Shown: in pieces, positions 1 through 11,146 of the stretch
How positions within the stretch are numbered: the stretch's first letter is position 1
How the letters are laid out: every line of letters begins with the position of its first letter
Origin: an uncultured Sphingomonadaceae bacterium
Lineage (GTDB): Bacteria; Pseudomonadota; Alphaproteobacteria; Sphingomonadales; Sphingomonadaceae
Assembly: GCA_946479505.1 (NCBI GenBank)
Contig: CAMLGC010000060.1
Location: 1-16,314, forward strand
Length of the DNA stretch: 16,314 bases
Direction of reading: 5' to 3'
The notes under the pieces: model-generated
Database searches by the model: none
Told to the model about the DNA's origin: nothing
Seen by the model: only the letters and a program-made list of their open reading frames with translations
Position numbers and translations under genes: made by a program

Positions 1-2332
<2,332 letters not shown>

Positions 2333-2345
<13 letters not shown>

Positions 2346-3781
2346 GCGTCGATGAACGGCTGAAGATGCCGGCGGAACGGCTCGGCCGAGCCGACCGCGC
2401 CGCGCCCGATCGGCTGGCGGACCTGCGTCACGCTCGCGGTCGTGACGCTGCGTCGCGCAATATGCGGGGCGTAAACCGCGGGATCGGGATCCAGCCCCGC
2501 ATGCGCCAGAATTCGATCGGCCCAGGCCTTGGGATCGTCGACGAGCTCTTCATAGCGAACCGTCAGCATCCGGTCGCCGAGCACCCGCTGCCAGTGGGTG
2601 TAGAGCGCGTCTTCGAGCCTGAAATGATGCGCGATGTGCGCGAGCGACCAGCTCCAGTCGACACCGTGCGCGAAATAGGTGCGGAAGCACGACCATGCGC
2701 AGTCTAGCGGATCGCGGCGCAACCATACGAAGCGCGCCTCGGGCAGCACCGGCGCGAGCACCCCCATCAGCCGGCTCGCGGCGAGCGTCTTGTCGACGAT
2801 TCGTGCATCCGCCCCGAACCGTTCGTCGACGAGATGGCGATACAGCCGGGCAAGCCGGGCAAGGCCACCGGTGCGTCCCGCAAAGGCTGCGACCGCAGTG
2901 GTGCCCGCGCCGCCCGCTTCGTTCGCGAGCAGCGCCGCAAAGGGCATTTCTCCGCCGCCGGCGATCGCCGGATGCGCGGTGAGCATCTGCTCGACCAATG
3001 TGGTGCCCGATCGGGGAATTCCCGTCACGAAGATCGGCGGTGACGCGATCGGTTCCACCGTTTCGCGGTAGCGCGTTACGCGGGCGGCATCCCATTGCGA
3101 AAGGAGCGACGCCGCCAGCGCCGAATCGGCCGCCGGATCATGCTTACGGACCGCGCCGGCACGTCGCGCCCCTTCGGCAAAGGCGGCGAAGACCGCATCG
3201 GGCGAGCGACCGGCGCTCTGCAACGCGATAGCGCGGGCATAATGCCACTGCGCGTGCTGGAGCGGATCCGCACGCGCGACCGCGGTGGCGGCTTCATCCA
3301 TGTCGGCAATCAGCGCCGCAGGGTCGTCGGCGGGGATCGAGGCGAGCGACAGCCACCCCGCGCCGTTCGCCGGCACGATCGAGAGCACGCGCCGAAACAG
3401 CGTCGCCGCCTCGTCGAAGGCGCCGCTTTCGAGCAGGCAGGTCGCCCGAAAATGGTCGCGTTGGGCGGACGGGAGGGTCGCTTCGGGTATTTCGTCCGCA
3501 GCGAGCGCGGCCTCCTCTTGCCGCCCGGCGCGCGCCAGCAGCACCGCGCGCGCGAACCGCGCGGGCGCCGCCCCCCCGCTATCGGCAATGCGTCGGTCCG
3601 CGGCGGCAAGCGCTAGAGCGATTTCGCCCGAACGGAGCAGTGCGTCGGCGACGATCGCCCATTGGTCGCCGAGCGGCGTGCGGCGCGCGATCAGCGCCGC
3701 CGCAACCTCATTCACCCGCGCACGATCGCCCCCGCGGAACGCGGCCGCGAGATCGGCGGCGGTGACATGCGGCGGGGTCAC
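2333..3781 (-). CDS. TPR-repeat sulfotransferase family protein
   Basis: Predicted PAPS-dependent sulfotransferase of the Sulfotransfer_3 type with an N-terminal helical TPR-like half; the substrate is unknown. From the GTG at 3781 the product is 482 aa. Residues about 40-210 are Ala/Leu-rich paired helices of TPR character. The catalytic half starts near 248 with the 5'-phosphosulfate loop PRSGTTL (256-262) after a beta strand, a GGGE motif (Glu278, matching the catalytic Glu region of tyrosylprotein sulfotransferases), K331, and the 3'-phosphate motif RRDPLD..WS (355-364). There is no signal peptide, so it is probably cytosolic. The frame is open further upstream, into the receptor gene. 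A TTG at 3841, preceded by AAAAGGGG, is an alternative start giving 20 more residues; the GTG lacks a clear Shine-Dalgarno. It lies behind the TonB receptor, beyond that gene's terminator, so it may depend on read-through or its own promoter. Family confident, start uncertain. Confidence 0.88.
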
Positions 3782-3886
3782 AATGGAGCGGGCGGAAGCG
3801 ACGGCATCATCCAGGCCCGCATACAAGAAGGGGGCCGGCAATCCGACCCCTTTTCGCAGGCGGCCTGCGATCCCGCCGATCGCCCA

Positions 3887-3919
3887 AAAGAAAAGGGGGA
3901 GCCGGAAACCGGCTCCCCC
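3887..3919 (-). terminator. Intrinsic terminator of the TonB-dependent receptor gene
   Basis: A perfect 11-bp inverted repeat (3895-3905 and 3909-3919) with a 3-nt loop. Read on the minus strand it is followed by TTTTCTTTT. It starts 25 bases after the receptor stop codon. The GC-rich stem plus T tract is a classic rho-independent terminator. It separates the receptor from the sulfotransferase downstream. Confidence 0.9.
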
Positions 3920-3944
3920 CAGGAGTTGTTCGGTGTCGGTACGA

Positions 3945-6900
3945 TCAGAAACCGACGCGAAGCTGGATGCGTGCCGAACGCGCCGCCTGATAGACGAGCG
4001 GGTCGCCATAATGCGGATTGATGATCTGATAATCGAGATCGCCAACCTCGTCGAAGTCGAGCGCCGACTTGTCGCCGAGCACGTTGAACACATCGACCCG
4101 GAGCGAGGCGTCGAAATCGACCGGCAGGCGGAACTGCGCGGTGAGATCGAGCTCCTTGCGCCAATCGCTCTGGAACGCGGTGCCGCGCGGGATCAGAGTC
4201 GATGTCGAGGGATCGCCCGGATTGGCGCAGAAGAAGCTGCCGCCGCGATACGCCGCCGCGAACGGATCGACATAAAGCGGAACGACGCCGAGGCAGCCGA
4301 ACTTCTTGGGCGACTGAACCACCGCATTGGCGCCGAGCATGAACCAGTCGGTCAACTGATAGCTGCCGTGGAGCTTGAACGTGTGCCGGCGATGGTTGGG
4401 CAGATAGCCGTAGGTGCCGAAGGTGAAGCCCGGCTGATCGAAGTCCTCGGTGGCGCCCGAATCGGACTGGCCGATGTCGGACTTCACGCCGCCTTCGTAG
4501 TTACCGATATTGGCAACGATCGTGTACGAGGCGCCGAGAGCCCAGACGCCGTCGAACTCGCGATCGACGGTGAAGGTCACCGCCTTGTAGTCACGCGTTG
4601 CCTTCGGATAGCCGAGCTGTTCCGCGGTGAAGTCGACGACCGGGCTGGTGCCGTCGGGCAGGCCGATGCCGCCGATGCCCGAAAGCTGGATGGTCGCGTC
4701 TTCGCCGGGATTGACGAGCACGTACTGCGAGAAGCCCGAGTAGATGTCGCCGCAATCGGCGGCGCTGAAGCCCTGGGCGACGCAGTAGGCAATCGCCGCC
4801 TGGTCGATCGCCGCGTCCTCGAGCGCGCGGTTGAGCTTGCGCCACGTGAACGACGCGCCCACCTTCCAGTGCTGGCCGAACCGCTGCTCGTAGCCGATGA
4901 TATATTCATCGAGCGACTGCGGCTTGAGGCCCTGCGCCTGGAACGCGCTGGGATCGGCGATCTCGCCGTTGCTGACCACCTGACAGTTGAGCGCGCCGGT
5001 ATCGGGGCACGCATCACCGGTGGTGCCCGCCGCGACGATCGGCGCACCGAGGATCGGCGCTCCGTCCGCGCCGAGGCTGCCGCCGTACACGTTGTAGCGC
5101 GTGAAATCGGTCTCGCTGCCCGCGCCGCGGATGTTGGTGTTGCCCGCGATCGGCAGGAAGTAGCGGCCGAACGAGCCGAAGACCTTGATCCGGCCCGAGC
5201 CCGTGGGATCGAGCGTGAAGCCAAGGCGCGGCCCCCACTGGTCGCCCGATGCGTAGAAGGTATCGCCGCCGGCGCCGCGATTGTCGAAACGATCGTTGCG
5301 GATGCCGAGGTTGAGGGTGAGCCGATCGTTGAGCAGCGACCAGCTATCCTCGACATAATAGGCTTCGTTGATCGTGCTGAACGTGCCGCCGTTGGTGAAC
5401 GTGCGCGCCGTCACGTATTCAGTTCCGGCAGGAAGGCCCAGGGTATTTCCCGCGAGCGCGGTGAAGATCACGTAGTTCGCGCCGCCGATGCGACGCGAAA
5501 GGTGATTCGAGGTCAGCTTTTCGTGATCGTAGCCGAAGCGGACATGGTGCGAACCGAGCAGGTTGAAGTTGAGATCGACGTCGCCGCGATAGAATTCGCG
5601 CTTGTCGTCGTCGGTGGTGAGCGACGCCGAGGTGTTGCCGATCGTCTTCGGGTTCGCCGGATCGCGATTGTCGGTGACCGACGGATGGACGGTATCGAGC
5701 GGCAACGTGCCCGCGCGATTGTTGTTGACGCCGTAAGCGGCCGAGACCGTCAGCCAGTCGGTGAGCGTTCCGGTATAGCGGCCGACATAGTTCTCGCCGC
5801 CGCCGCGCGCCGTGCTTCCGCCCCGGGCGAGACCGAGCTCGTTCGTGTCGGGATCGTAGTTGAAGCTGCGATTACGCGTCTCGTTGGTCGAGTCGAAATA
5901 GGTGAACTCGAGGTGCTGGCCCCACCAGAAGGCATCGACCTTGCCGCCGAAGAACGGGCTCGTGGTCCGCTGCACGGTGGCGACGCCGCTGGTTGCGCCA
6001 CCGTTCTGATCCTTGACGTCGCGGAAATTGGCGATGCCGTAGAAGAACAGGTGATCCTTGATCAGCGGCCCGGAGAGCTGGAAGACGGTGTCGATCCGCT
6101 CGTGGTAATCGCCGTCATTGTCGGCGGTGTAGGTGTTGGGATCGTCGCTGGTGAGCGCATCGGGTTCGTAGTTGACGAGCACGCTGCCGTGGAAGTCGTT
6201 CGAGCCCGACTTGGTGGTGGCGTTGACGACGCCGCCCGTCGTGCGGCCGAACTCGGCCGAGAAGCCGCCCGTCTTGACCTCGACCGTGTCGTAGAAGTCG
6301 AACGGAATGCTGACCGGCGAGAAGCCCTGCCGGAATTCGGTGATGTTGAGGCCGTTGACGTAATAGGCGTTCTCGGCGAACGAGCTGCCGCCGATCGTCG
6401 CCTGGCCGGCGAAGTTCGCGTTCTGCGCCGATCCGCCCTGAACCGTGCCCGGAGCGAGCAGGATGACGTCGCGCAGCGTCCGCTGCACCGGCACGCGCGT
6501 CGCCAGCTCGCCGATCGGGATCACCAGGCCCGTCGTGGTCTGGTCGAAATCGGCCACCTGAATGCGGCCCGCGGTAACGACGATGTCGCCGCCCACAGCG
6601 GCGCTGCCGGCCGCCGGCGCCAGCGTGAACTGGTTGCCCGCAGCAGCGCGCGTGAGCTGAATGCCGCTCTCGCTGTAGGTGTTGTAGCCATCGGCCGAAA
6701 CGGTGAACGTGTAGGTGCCCGGCGGGATCTGCGGAATGTTGTATCCACCGCCGCTGCTCGTCGTCACCGTGCGGTCAATGCCGGTGCTCTCCGAATGGAT
6801 CGCCACGGTTGCGCCGGTGATCGGCTGGCCGTCGGTGCCCTGCACGCGGCCGTTCGCATTGACGTTGGTATAATCCTGCGCGGCAGCGGGCGCGGCCAGG

Positions 6901-6998
6901 CCGGCGCTGATCGTGAGCCCGGCACCGAGCAGCGCAAGCGCCTGCAGGGCCGAGCCGGCGCGGAGCTTCTTCCGCGAAAATTGGGTGGTGGTGGTCAC
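3945..6998 (-). CDS. TonB-dependent receptor, Oar-like, with carboxypeptidase-regulatory-like N-terminal domain
   Basis: Outer-membrane active transporter or receptor driven by TonB-ExbBD; the ligand is unknown. 1017 aa. The start is GTG at 6998, with GAGGGA at 7007-7012 (8-nt spacer) as ribosome binding site. Residues 1-40 are a Sec signal peptide (basic RKK, hydrophobic core, AAPAAA before Gln41-Asp42). Residues about 48-128 form a carboxypeptidase-regulatory-like beta domain (PF13620 type: GRVQGTDGQPITGATV, then PPGTYTFTVSADGY). A TonB-box-like DIVVTA follows at 138-143, then the plug (about 150-265, with AEFGRTTGGVVNATTKSGSN) and a long barrel ending in Phe. The layout matches the Oar-like receptors common in sphingomonads, which often lack known substrates. 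Six cysteines occur as three close pairs in likely extracellular loops. It is monocistronic up to its terminator, with the TPR-sulfotransferase next on the same strand. Its regulation is unknown; see the dyad at 7177-7194. Confidence 0.95.
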   Translation of the reverse strand: MTTTTQFSRKKLRAGSALQALALLGAGLTISAGLAAPAAAQDYTNVNANGRVQGTDGQPITGATVAIHSESTGIDRTVTTSSGGGYNIPQIPPGTYTFTVSADGYNTYSESGIQLTRAAAGNQFTLAPAAGSAAVGGDIVVTAGRIQVADFDQTTTGLVIPIGELATRVPVQRTLRDVILLAPGTVQGGSAQNANFAGQATIGGSSFAENAYYVNGLNITEFRQGFSPVSIPFDFYDTVEVKTGGFSAEFGRTTGGVVNATTKSGSNDFHGSVLVNYEPDALTSDDPNTYTADNDGDYHERIDTVFQLSGPLIKDHLFFYGIANFRDVKDQNGGATSGVATVQRTTSPFFGGKVDAFWWGQHLEFTYFDSTNETRNRSFNYDPDTNELGLARGGSTARGGGENYVGRYTGTLTDWLTVSAAYGVNNNRAGTLPLDTVHPSVTDNRDPANPKTIGNTSASLTTDDDKREFYRGDVDLNFNLLGSHHVRFGYDHEKLTSNHLSRRIGGANYVIFTALAGNTLGLPAGTEYVTARTFTNGGTFSTINEAYYVEDSWSLLNDRLTLNLGIRNDRFDNRGAGGDTFYASGDQWGPRLGFTLDPTGSGRIKVFGSFGRYFLPIAGNTNIRGAGSETDFTRYNVYGGSLGADGAPILGAPIVAAGTTGDACPDTGALNCQVVSNGEIADPSAFQAQGLKPQSLDEYIIGYEQRFGQHWKVGASFTWRKLNRALEDAAIDQAAIAYCVAQGFSAADCGDIYSGFSQYVLVNPGEDATIQLSGIGGIGLPDGTSPVVDFTAEQLGYPKATRDYKAVTFTVDREFDGVWALGASYTIVANIGNYEGGVKSDIGQSDSGATEDFDQPGFTFGTYGYLPNHRRHTFKLHGSYQLTDWFMLGANAVVQSPKKFGCLGVVPLYVDPFAAAYRGGSFFCANPGDPSTSTLIPRGTAFQSDWRKELDLTAQFRLPVDFDASLRVDVFNVLGDKSALDFDEVGDLDYQIINPHYGDPLVYQAARSARIQLRVGF

Positions 6999-7006
6999 GA
7001 TGTTAA

Positions 7007-7012
7007 TCCCTC
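7007..7012 (-). promoter_or_regulatory. Ribosome binding site fixing the GTG start of the TonB receptor
   Basis: GAGGGA on the minus strand, 8 nt before GTG at 6998. No in-frame ATG precedes the signal peptide, so this site decides the unusual GTG start. Confidence 0.7.
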
Positions 7013-7176
7013 GCTTGAACCCGGTCCCTCACGCTCGTGCGTTTCCGAGCCGGATATTTGCCAAGCCCCCTTTACCGCTGCAGCGCGGCTCCCAGAGACA
7101 TGGCTGCGATGGATGAAGCGCCGCCGGGCGACTGTAAAGGCGGCATTCAGGTTGCGGGACGGACTTTGCGGCGTCC

Positions 7177-7194
7177 TGTAGCCAAAATGCCACA
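7177..7194. promoter_or_regulatory. 18-bp imperfect dyad, possible operator upstream of the TonB receptor
   Basis: On the plus strand it reads TGTAGC-CAAAAT-GCCACA, that is TGTnGC-N6-GCnACA, a two-fold symmetric pattern with an A/T-rich centre standing out in GC-rich surroundings. It lies about 180 bases before the receptor start. This is the size and shape of a dimeric regulator site, but no regulator gene is nearby and the family cannot be named. Confidence 0.25.
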
Positions 7195-7295
7195 CATTGC
7201 GGCCTTTAGGACAGGTTTGATGACCCAAATGCGTCTGTTTCCGGCGTACGCGCAGCGCCGCGGGCCCACCCGGCCGCTCGGAAAGCGCCGATCGG

Positions 7296-8198
7296 CTATT
7301 CCGGCATGGGGCCGGCGATGAGCATGGGATCGATCCGCGCGTCGCGCCATTTGAGGCTCCAATGGAGGTGCGGCCCCGTCGCGCGACCGCTCGCACCCGA
7401 CATTGCGATCACCTGGCCCTGGCGGACGTGCTCGCCCGGCTGCACGTCGATCTGCGAAAGATGGAGGAACGCGCTGTTGAGCCCCATGCCGTGATCCAGC
7501 ATGAGCAGATTGCCCTCGAGCGTGAACGGAGCGTCGGTCGCGAGGATGACGACGCCATCGGCGGGCGCGCGGACGGGGGTGCCGACCGGCACCGCGATGT
7601 CGGTGCCCGAATGGTACGAGCCCTTCTCGCCGCCTTTGTAGATGCGCTGCGCGCCGAAATTAGTCGAGATGCGGCCGGTGGCGGGCCAGATGAAGTCCTG
7701 CCGCCACCCGTCGGCATCGCTGCTCTTGGCCCGGGCCGCCCGGATCTGGGCGAGCTCGGGTGGGCGCAGCCGCTGGAACTCGGCCGAGGGCACCGGATAT
7801 TTGGGGAGCCGCTCGAGCCGCGAAATGTCCCACGCCCGCGGTGCGACGGCGAGGCTCCTGGTGACGTGCCGCCCATCGGCGAGCGTGGCTTCCAGAATCG
7901 CGGTCGCGCCGTGATCGCGGTCGAAGGCGATCACGAATCGCCCGTCGGGGGCGATCGGAATCGCCTCACCGTCGAACGCGAGCGCGACCGCGCCGTCGGG
8001 AACGGTGCCGATCGCGGTGCCGCCCTGCTCGATCGTCCCATCGAGCGTGAACTCGGGCGCGGGGGTCGGGGTCGGAACGGGCGTGGCGATCGCCACCGGC
8101 GCGACCGGCATCGGCGGCGGTGCCCGGCGGTCAGCGGGCGGGCCGACGCAGCTTGCCAGCGCGAGAACGCCGGCGGCACTCCAGTGCGGGGTCCTCAT
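7296..8198 (-). CDS. M23 (LytM-type) metallopeptidase lipoprotein
   Basis: Predicted zinc endopeptidase, or LytM-like regulator, acting on peptidoglycan cross-bridges in the periplasm. 300 aa. The N-terminus is a lipoprotein signal: a hydrophobic VLALAS followed by Cys17 in a good lipobox (LASC), so it is probably lipid-anchored. A Pro/Ala/Thr-rich linker (about 20-48) follows, then an uncharacterised beta-rich region (about 50-120), and the M23 domain (about 170-290). The zinc ligands are present: HxxxD (His196, Asp200) in YHSGTDIAVPVGTPVRAPADG, His246, and HLH (His277, His279) in TGPHLHWSL. It is therefore likely catalytic, unlike degenerate LytM factors such as EnvC. The ATG overlaps the stop of the DUF2093 gene (ATGA), so it is last in the xseA operon and probably translationally coupled. 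Its specific substrate is unknown. Confidence 0.92.
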   Translation of the reverse strand: MRTPHWSAAGVLALASCVGPPADRRAPPPMPVAPVAIATPVPTPTPAPEFTLDGTIEQGGTAIGTVPDGAVALAFDGEAIPIAPDGRFVIAFDRDHGATAILEATLADGRHVTRSLAVAPRAWDISRLERLPKYPVPSAEFQRLRPPELAQIRAARAKSSDADGWRQDFIWPATGRISTNFGAQRIYKGGEKGSYHSGTDIAVPVGTPVRAPADGVVILATDAPFTLEGNLLMLDHGMGLNSAFLHLSQIDVQPGEHVRQGQVIAMSGASGRATGPHLHWSLKWRDARIDPMLIAGPMPE

Positions 8199-8395
8199 GC
8201 GGCGCTATAGGCCTGGGTGGCGATATCGGCAGTGGCATAGGCTTCCTGTCGCGCGACGCTCCAATAGCGCAGATCGTCGAGCGCGATCGGGGCGGCCGTC
8301 ACCGCGCAAACGACATGATCGCCCGGCGAGAGCACCCGGAACCCGTTCGCCATATAATGAAGCCGGGCGGCGCGGGCGGTATTCGACATCAGCAT
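8195..8395 (-). CDS. DUF2093 domain small protein
   Basis: 66 aa, matching the alphaproteobacterial DUF2093 family of unknown function, recognised by LHYMANGFRVLSPGDHV, CAVT..PI.LDDLRYWSVARQEAYA. No signal peptide or membrane segment; a single Cys in the CAVT motif. The start chosen is ATG 8395, because GAGGAA (8401-8406) sits 5 nt upstream. The frame also extends to a GTG at 8425 that overlaps the xseA stop (GTGA), which would add 10 residues of unconvincing sequence. It is the middle gene of xseA-DUF2093-M23, and its stop overlaps the next ATG. DUF2093 genes are characteristically found behind xseA in alphaproteobacteria (recalled, not searched), so a role near DNA repair is possible but unproven. 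Confidence 0.85.
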   Translation of the reverse strand: MLMSNTARAARLHYMANGFRVLSPGDHVVCAVTAAPIALDDLRYWSVARQEAYATADIATQAYSAA

Positions 8396-8400
8396 GGGTG

Positions 8401-8406
8401 TTCCTC
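8401..8406 (-). promoter_or_regulatory. Ribosome binding site selecting the DUF2093 start
   Basis: GAGGAA on the minus strand, 5 nt before ATG 8395, just downstream of the xseA stop. It favours ATG 8395 over the overlapping GTG at 8425. Confidence 0.7.
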
Positions 8407-8421
8407 GGGTAACGCTTGGGC

Positions 8422-9801
8422 TCACAGGAGCGACGGCTGCTCGGGCTTTTCGGCAGCATAGGATTTGCTCGCCGGCCGCTCAACCCGCGCATCGACCGTG
8501 CCGTCGCTGAAGTGCAACGTGACGGCGCCTGCGCTCCGCGCCGCCTCGGCCGAGCCGATCACGGCATCGTTCAATCGACCTGAAACGCGGGCATAGCCGC
8601 GCTTGAGCGGCGCGTCGGGATCGAGCGAGACGAGCAGCCGCCCGGTGCGATCGAGCCGGTCGCGCGCGCTCGCCAGCCGCTGGTCGAGCATGGCGGGGCG
8701 GAGAGCGCCGGTGATTCGATCGAGCTGGCCGCGCGCGCGCGTGACGCGGTGTTCCAGGCCGCGGCCCAGCCGCCCTGCCGCATCGTCGAGCCGCTGGCGC
8801 TGCGGACCGAGCAGCGCATCGCGGTTGGGAAGCAGGCGGCCGAGCGCATCCATCCGCTCGCGCCCGCGCTCGATGTAGCGATGCGCGCAGCGCTCGGTGC
8901 GCGCGCCGAGCGTGGTGAGCGTCGCCGCCAGCTCGGCGCGCACCGGCACCGCAAGCTCGGCCGCCGCGGTCGGCGTCGGCGCGCGCAGGTCGGCGGCGTA
9001 GTCGGACAGGCCAGTGTCGGTCTCATGCCCCACCGCCGAGATCACGGGAATCGAGCAGGCGGCGATCGCGCGGACGACGACCTCCTCGTTGAACGCCCAC
9101 AGATCTTCGATCGAGCCGCCGCCGCGCCCGACGATGAGCAGGTCGGGCCGCGGCACCCCTCCGCCCCCGCCCAGCGCGTCGAAGCCCCGGATTGCGGCCG
9201 CGATCTGCGCCGCCGCTCCGGGGCCCTGCACCTGAACCGGCCAGAGCACGACATGGCTCGGGCAGCGATCCTCGAGCCGGTGGAGAATGTCGCGAATCAC
9301 CGCGCCCGTCGGCGAGGTAACGACGCCGATCACGCGCGGCAGGAAGGGGAGGCGCTTCTTGCGGGCCTCGTCGAACAGCCCTTCGGCGCCGAGCTGCGCC
9401 TTCAGCTTCTCGAACAGCGCCATCAGCGCGCCCTCGCCGGCAAGCTCGAGCGACTCGATCACGATCTGGTATTTGGAGCGGCCGGGATAGGTGGTGAGGC
9501 GGCCGGTGGCGATCACCTCGATTCCGTCCTGCGCGGCGAAGGGAAGCCGCGCGGCCTGCGTCTTCCACATCACGCCGTCGATCACCGCGCTCTCGTCCTT
9601 GAGGCAGCAATAGACGTGGCCCGAGGCGGCGCGCTTCCATCCGGACAGCTCGCCCTTGAGGCGGACATGCCCGAACTCGCCCTCGACCATCCGCTTGAGC
9701 GCACCCGATAGCTCGCCCACGCTCATCGGCGCGGCGTTGTCGCCGGGGCGCGGCTCGGCTACGAGCCGGGAGAAGCCGTCGTCTCGGGGAAAATCGCTCA
9801 T
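8422..9801 (-). CDS. xseA: Exodeoxyribonuclease VII large subunit
   Basis: XseA together with several small XseB subunits forms a cytosolic single-strand-specific nuclease that degrades DNA to oligonucleotides in repair. 459 aa, a typical length. Visible in order: N-terminal OB-fold (about 25-120, with [25 protein letters not shown]), then the catalytic core starting [21 protein letters not shown] (151-171), [16 protein letters not shown] (225-240), GHETD (258-262) and the [13 protein letters not shown] segment (271-283), followed by a long coiled-coil-like C-terminal region and a short tail. The ATG at 9801 is supported by AGGA (9807-9810) 5 nt upstream, lying inside purD. Met26 is a weaker alternative. 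xseB is not in the window. First gene of the xseA-DUF2093-M23 operon. Confidence 0.97.
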   Translation of the reverse strand: MSDFPRDDGFSRLVAEPRPGDNAAPMSVGELSGALKRMVEGEFGHVRLKGELSGWKRAASGHVYCCLKDESAVIDGVMWKTQAARLPFAAQDGIEVIATGRLTTYPGRSKYQIVIESLELAGEGALMALFEKLKAQLGAEGLFDEARKKRLPFLPRVIGVVTSPTGAVIRDILHRLEDRCPSHVVLWPVQVQGPGAAAQIAAAIRGFDALGGGGGVPRPDLLIVGRGGGSIEDLWAFNEEVVVRAIAACSIPVISAVGHETDTGLSDYAADLRAPTPTAAAELAVPVRAELAATLTTLGARTERCAHRYIERGRERMDALGRLLPNRDALLGPQRQRLDDAAGRLGRGLEHRVTRARGQLDRITGALRPAMLDQRLASARDRLDRTGRLLVSLDPDAPLKRGYARVSGRLNDAVIGSAEAARSAGAVTLHFSDGTVDARVERPASKSYAAEKPEQPSLL

Positions 9802-9810
9802 GAATGTCCT
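9786..9810. promoter_or_regulatory. Overlapping divergent starts and RBSs of xseA and purD
   Basis: The palindrome CATG at 9799-9802 supplies both start codons: purD ATG at 9800-9802 on plus and xseA ATG at 9801-9799 on minus. Each ribosome binding site lies in the other gene's coding sequence: GGGGA (9786-9790) before purD, and AGGA (9810-9807) before xseA. No intergenic base remains, so each promoter must be inside the opposite gene. Confidence 0.8.
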
Positions 9811-11068
9811 GCTGCTGGGGTCCGGAGGCCGCGAACATGCGCTTGCCTGGCGGCTCGCGCAATCTCCGCTCCTCGAAACGCTCTATGCGGCACCGGGCAA
9901 TCCGGGGATCGGCGAGCATGCCGAGCTGGTGGCGATCGACCCGGCCGACCATCGCGGGGTGATCGATTTCTGCCTGCGCCATTCGATCGGGCTGGTGGTG
10001 ATCGGGCCCGAGGCGCCGCTCGTCGATGGCCTTGCCGATAATATCCGCACGATGGGGATCGCGGTATTCGGCCCCGGGCGCGAGGCGGCGCGGCTCGAAG
10101 GATCGAAGGGCTTCACCAAGGAGCTGTGCGCGCGGCAGGGCATCCCCACGGCACGGTTCGAACGAGTGCGGTCACGCGACGGCGCGCGCGCGGCGCTCGA
10201 CGATTTCGGCCTGCCGGTCGTCATCAAGGCCGACGGGCTCGCCGCGGGCAAGGGCGTGACGATCGCCGAAACGCGCGAGCAGGCGGAAGCCGCGATCGAT
10301 GCGCTGATCGCCGCCGGCCGCGCGGGCGGCGACGCGGTGATCGAGGAGTTCCTCGAGGGCGAGGAAGCCAGCCTGTTCGTGCTCACCGACGGGACCACGG
10401 TGATGCCCTTCGAATCGGCGCAGGACCACAAGCGCGTCGGCGAGGGTGACACCGGCCCGAATACGGGCGGCATGGGTGCCTACAGCCCCGCGCCGGTGCT
10501 GTCGCCCGAGCTCGAGGCCCGCGCGATCGAGGAGATCGTGCGGCCGACGCTTGCGGGTCTGGCCGCGGCGGGAACGCCCTATTCGGGCGTGCTCTATGCC
10601 GGGCTGATGCTCACCGCCGACGGCCCCAAGCTGATCGAATACAACGTCCGTTTCGGCGATCCCGAATGCCAGGTGCTGATGATGCGGCTCGACAGCGATC
10701 TGCTCGCCCTGATGCTCGCCGCGGCCGAGGGGCGGCTCGGCGAGGAAGCGCCGCCGCGTTTCTCCGGGCAGACGGCGATGACGGTGGTGATCGCGGCCCA
10801 AGGTTATCCCGGAACCCCCAAGAAGGGCGGCGCGATCACAGGCATCGACGCCGCCGAGACAGACGGTGCGCGCATATTCCAGGCAGGAACGGCCGGGGAG
10901 GACGGGAAGCTCGTGGCCGCCGGCGGCCGCGTGCTCGCCGTCTCCGCGATGGGAGACACGCTGCAAGAGGCGCGCAACGCCGCTTATGCGGCGGTGGACA
11001 AAATCGCCTTCGCCGACGGCTTTTGCCGGCGCGACATCGGCTGGCGCGAGCTCGACCGGCAGGGCTGA
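9800..11068 (+). CDS. purD: Phosphoribosylamine-glycine ligase (GAR synthetase)
   Basis: Catalyses the second step of purine synthesis, ATP-dependent joining of 5-phosphoribosylamine and glycine; cytosolic. 422 aa, normal length. Visible: N-terminal Rossmann-like domain with [11 protein letters not shown] (8-18), the ATP-grasp region with [11 protein letters not shown] (143-153), [22 protein letters not shown] as the substrate and metal segment (209-230), [12 protein letters not shown] (280-291), and a C-terminal domain with GYPGTPKKG. The frame is open for 48 codons upstream, but those lie antisense in xseA. The family start [10 protein letters not shown] corresponds to ATG 9800, preceded by GGGGA. 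It stands alone on this strand. Downstream is a REP-like hairpin pair instead of a T-tailed terminator. Confidence 0.98.
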   Translation: MNVLLLGSGGREHALAWRLAQSPLLETLYAAPGNPGIGEHAELVAIDPADHRGVIDFCLRHSIGLVVIGPEAPLVDGLADNIRTMGIAVFGPGREAARLEGSKGFTKELCARQGIPTARFERVRSRDGARAALDDFGLPVVIKADGLAAGKGVTIAETREQAEAAIDALIAAGRAGGDAVIEEFLEGEEASLFVLTDGTTVMPFESAQDHKRVGEGDTGPNTGGMGAYSPAPVLSPELEARAIEEIVRPTLAGLAAAGTPYSGVLYAGLMLTADGPKLIEYNVRFGDPECQVLMMRLDSDLLALMLAAAEGRLGEEAPPRFSGQTAMTVVIAAQGYPGTPKKGGAITGIDAAETDGARIFQAGTAGEDGKLVAAGGRVLAVSAMGDTLQEARNAAYAAVDKIAFADGFCRRDIGWRELDRQG

Positions 11069-11088
11069 GGTCACCTACCTTTTCCGTC

Positions 11089-11109
11089 ACCCCGGGCCTG
11101 TTCCGGGGT
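11089..11109. repeat. REP-like palindromic hairpin (left member of an inverted pair)
   Basis: A perfect 7-bp stem ACCCCGG/CCGGGGT (11089-11095, 11103-11109) around GCCTGTT. It begins 20 bases after the purD stop. It resembles the abundant interspersed palindromes in sphingomonad genomes (recalled, not searched). Confidence 0.6.
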
Positions 11110-11146
11110 CAAATCTCCACAAGCGCTATCGCCTGTTGAACTACGG

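Larger units (their letters stand above)
6999..7295. other. Gene-free stretch: receptor leader/promoter region and 3' side of the M23 gene
   Basis: Nearly 300 bases between the M23-peptidase stop and the receptor start, both genes reading leftwards. Short frames here have no ribosome binding site or recognisable product. It must hold the receptor promoter unless transcription comes from xseA upstream. No clear -35/-10 pair could be assigned. The notable content is the 18-bp dyad at 7177-7194 and the Shine-Dalgarno at 7007-7012. No T-tailed terminator is seen behind the M23 gene. Confidence 0.6.

Noticed and set aside
3285..7181. A 1298-codon open frame on the plus strand
   Set aside because: It lies antisense to the clearly real sulfotransferase and TonB receptor. 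Its protein is Arg/Ala/Val-rich without recognisable motifs. Long antisense frames are expected from GC-rich codon bias.
9656..9799. N-terminal extension of purD upstream of 9800
   Set aside because: The extension is antisense xseA coding sequence, and the PurD family begins at the [10 protein letters not shown] position.
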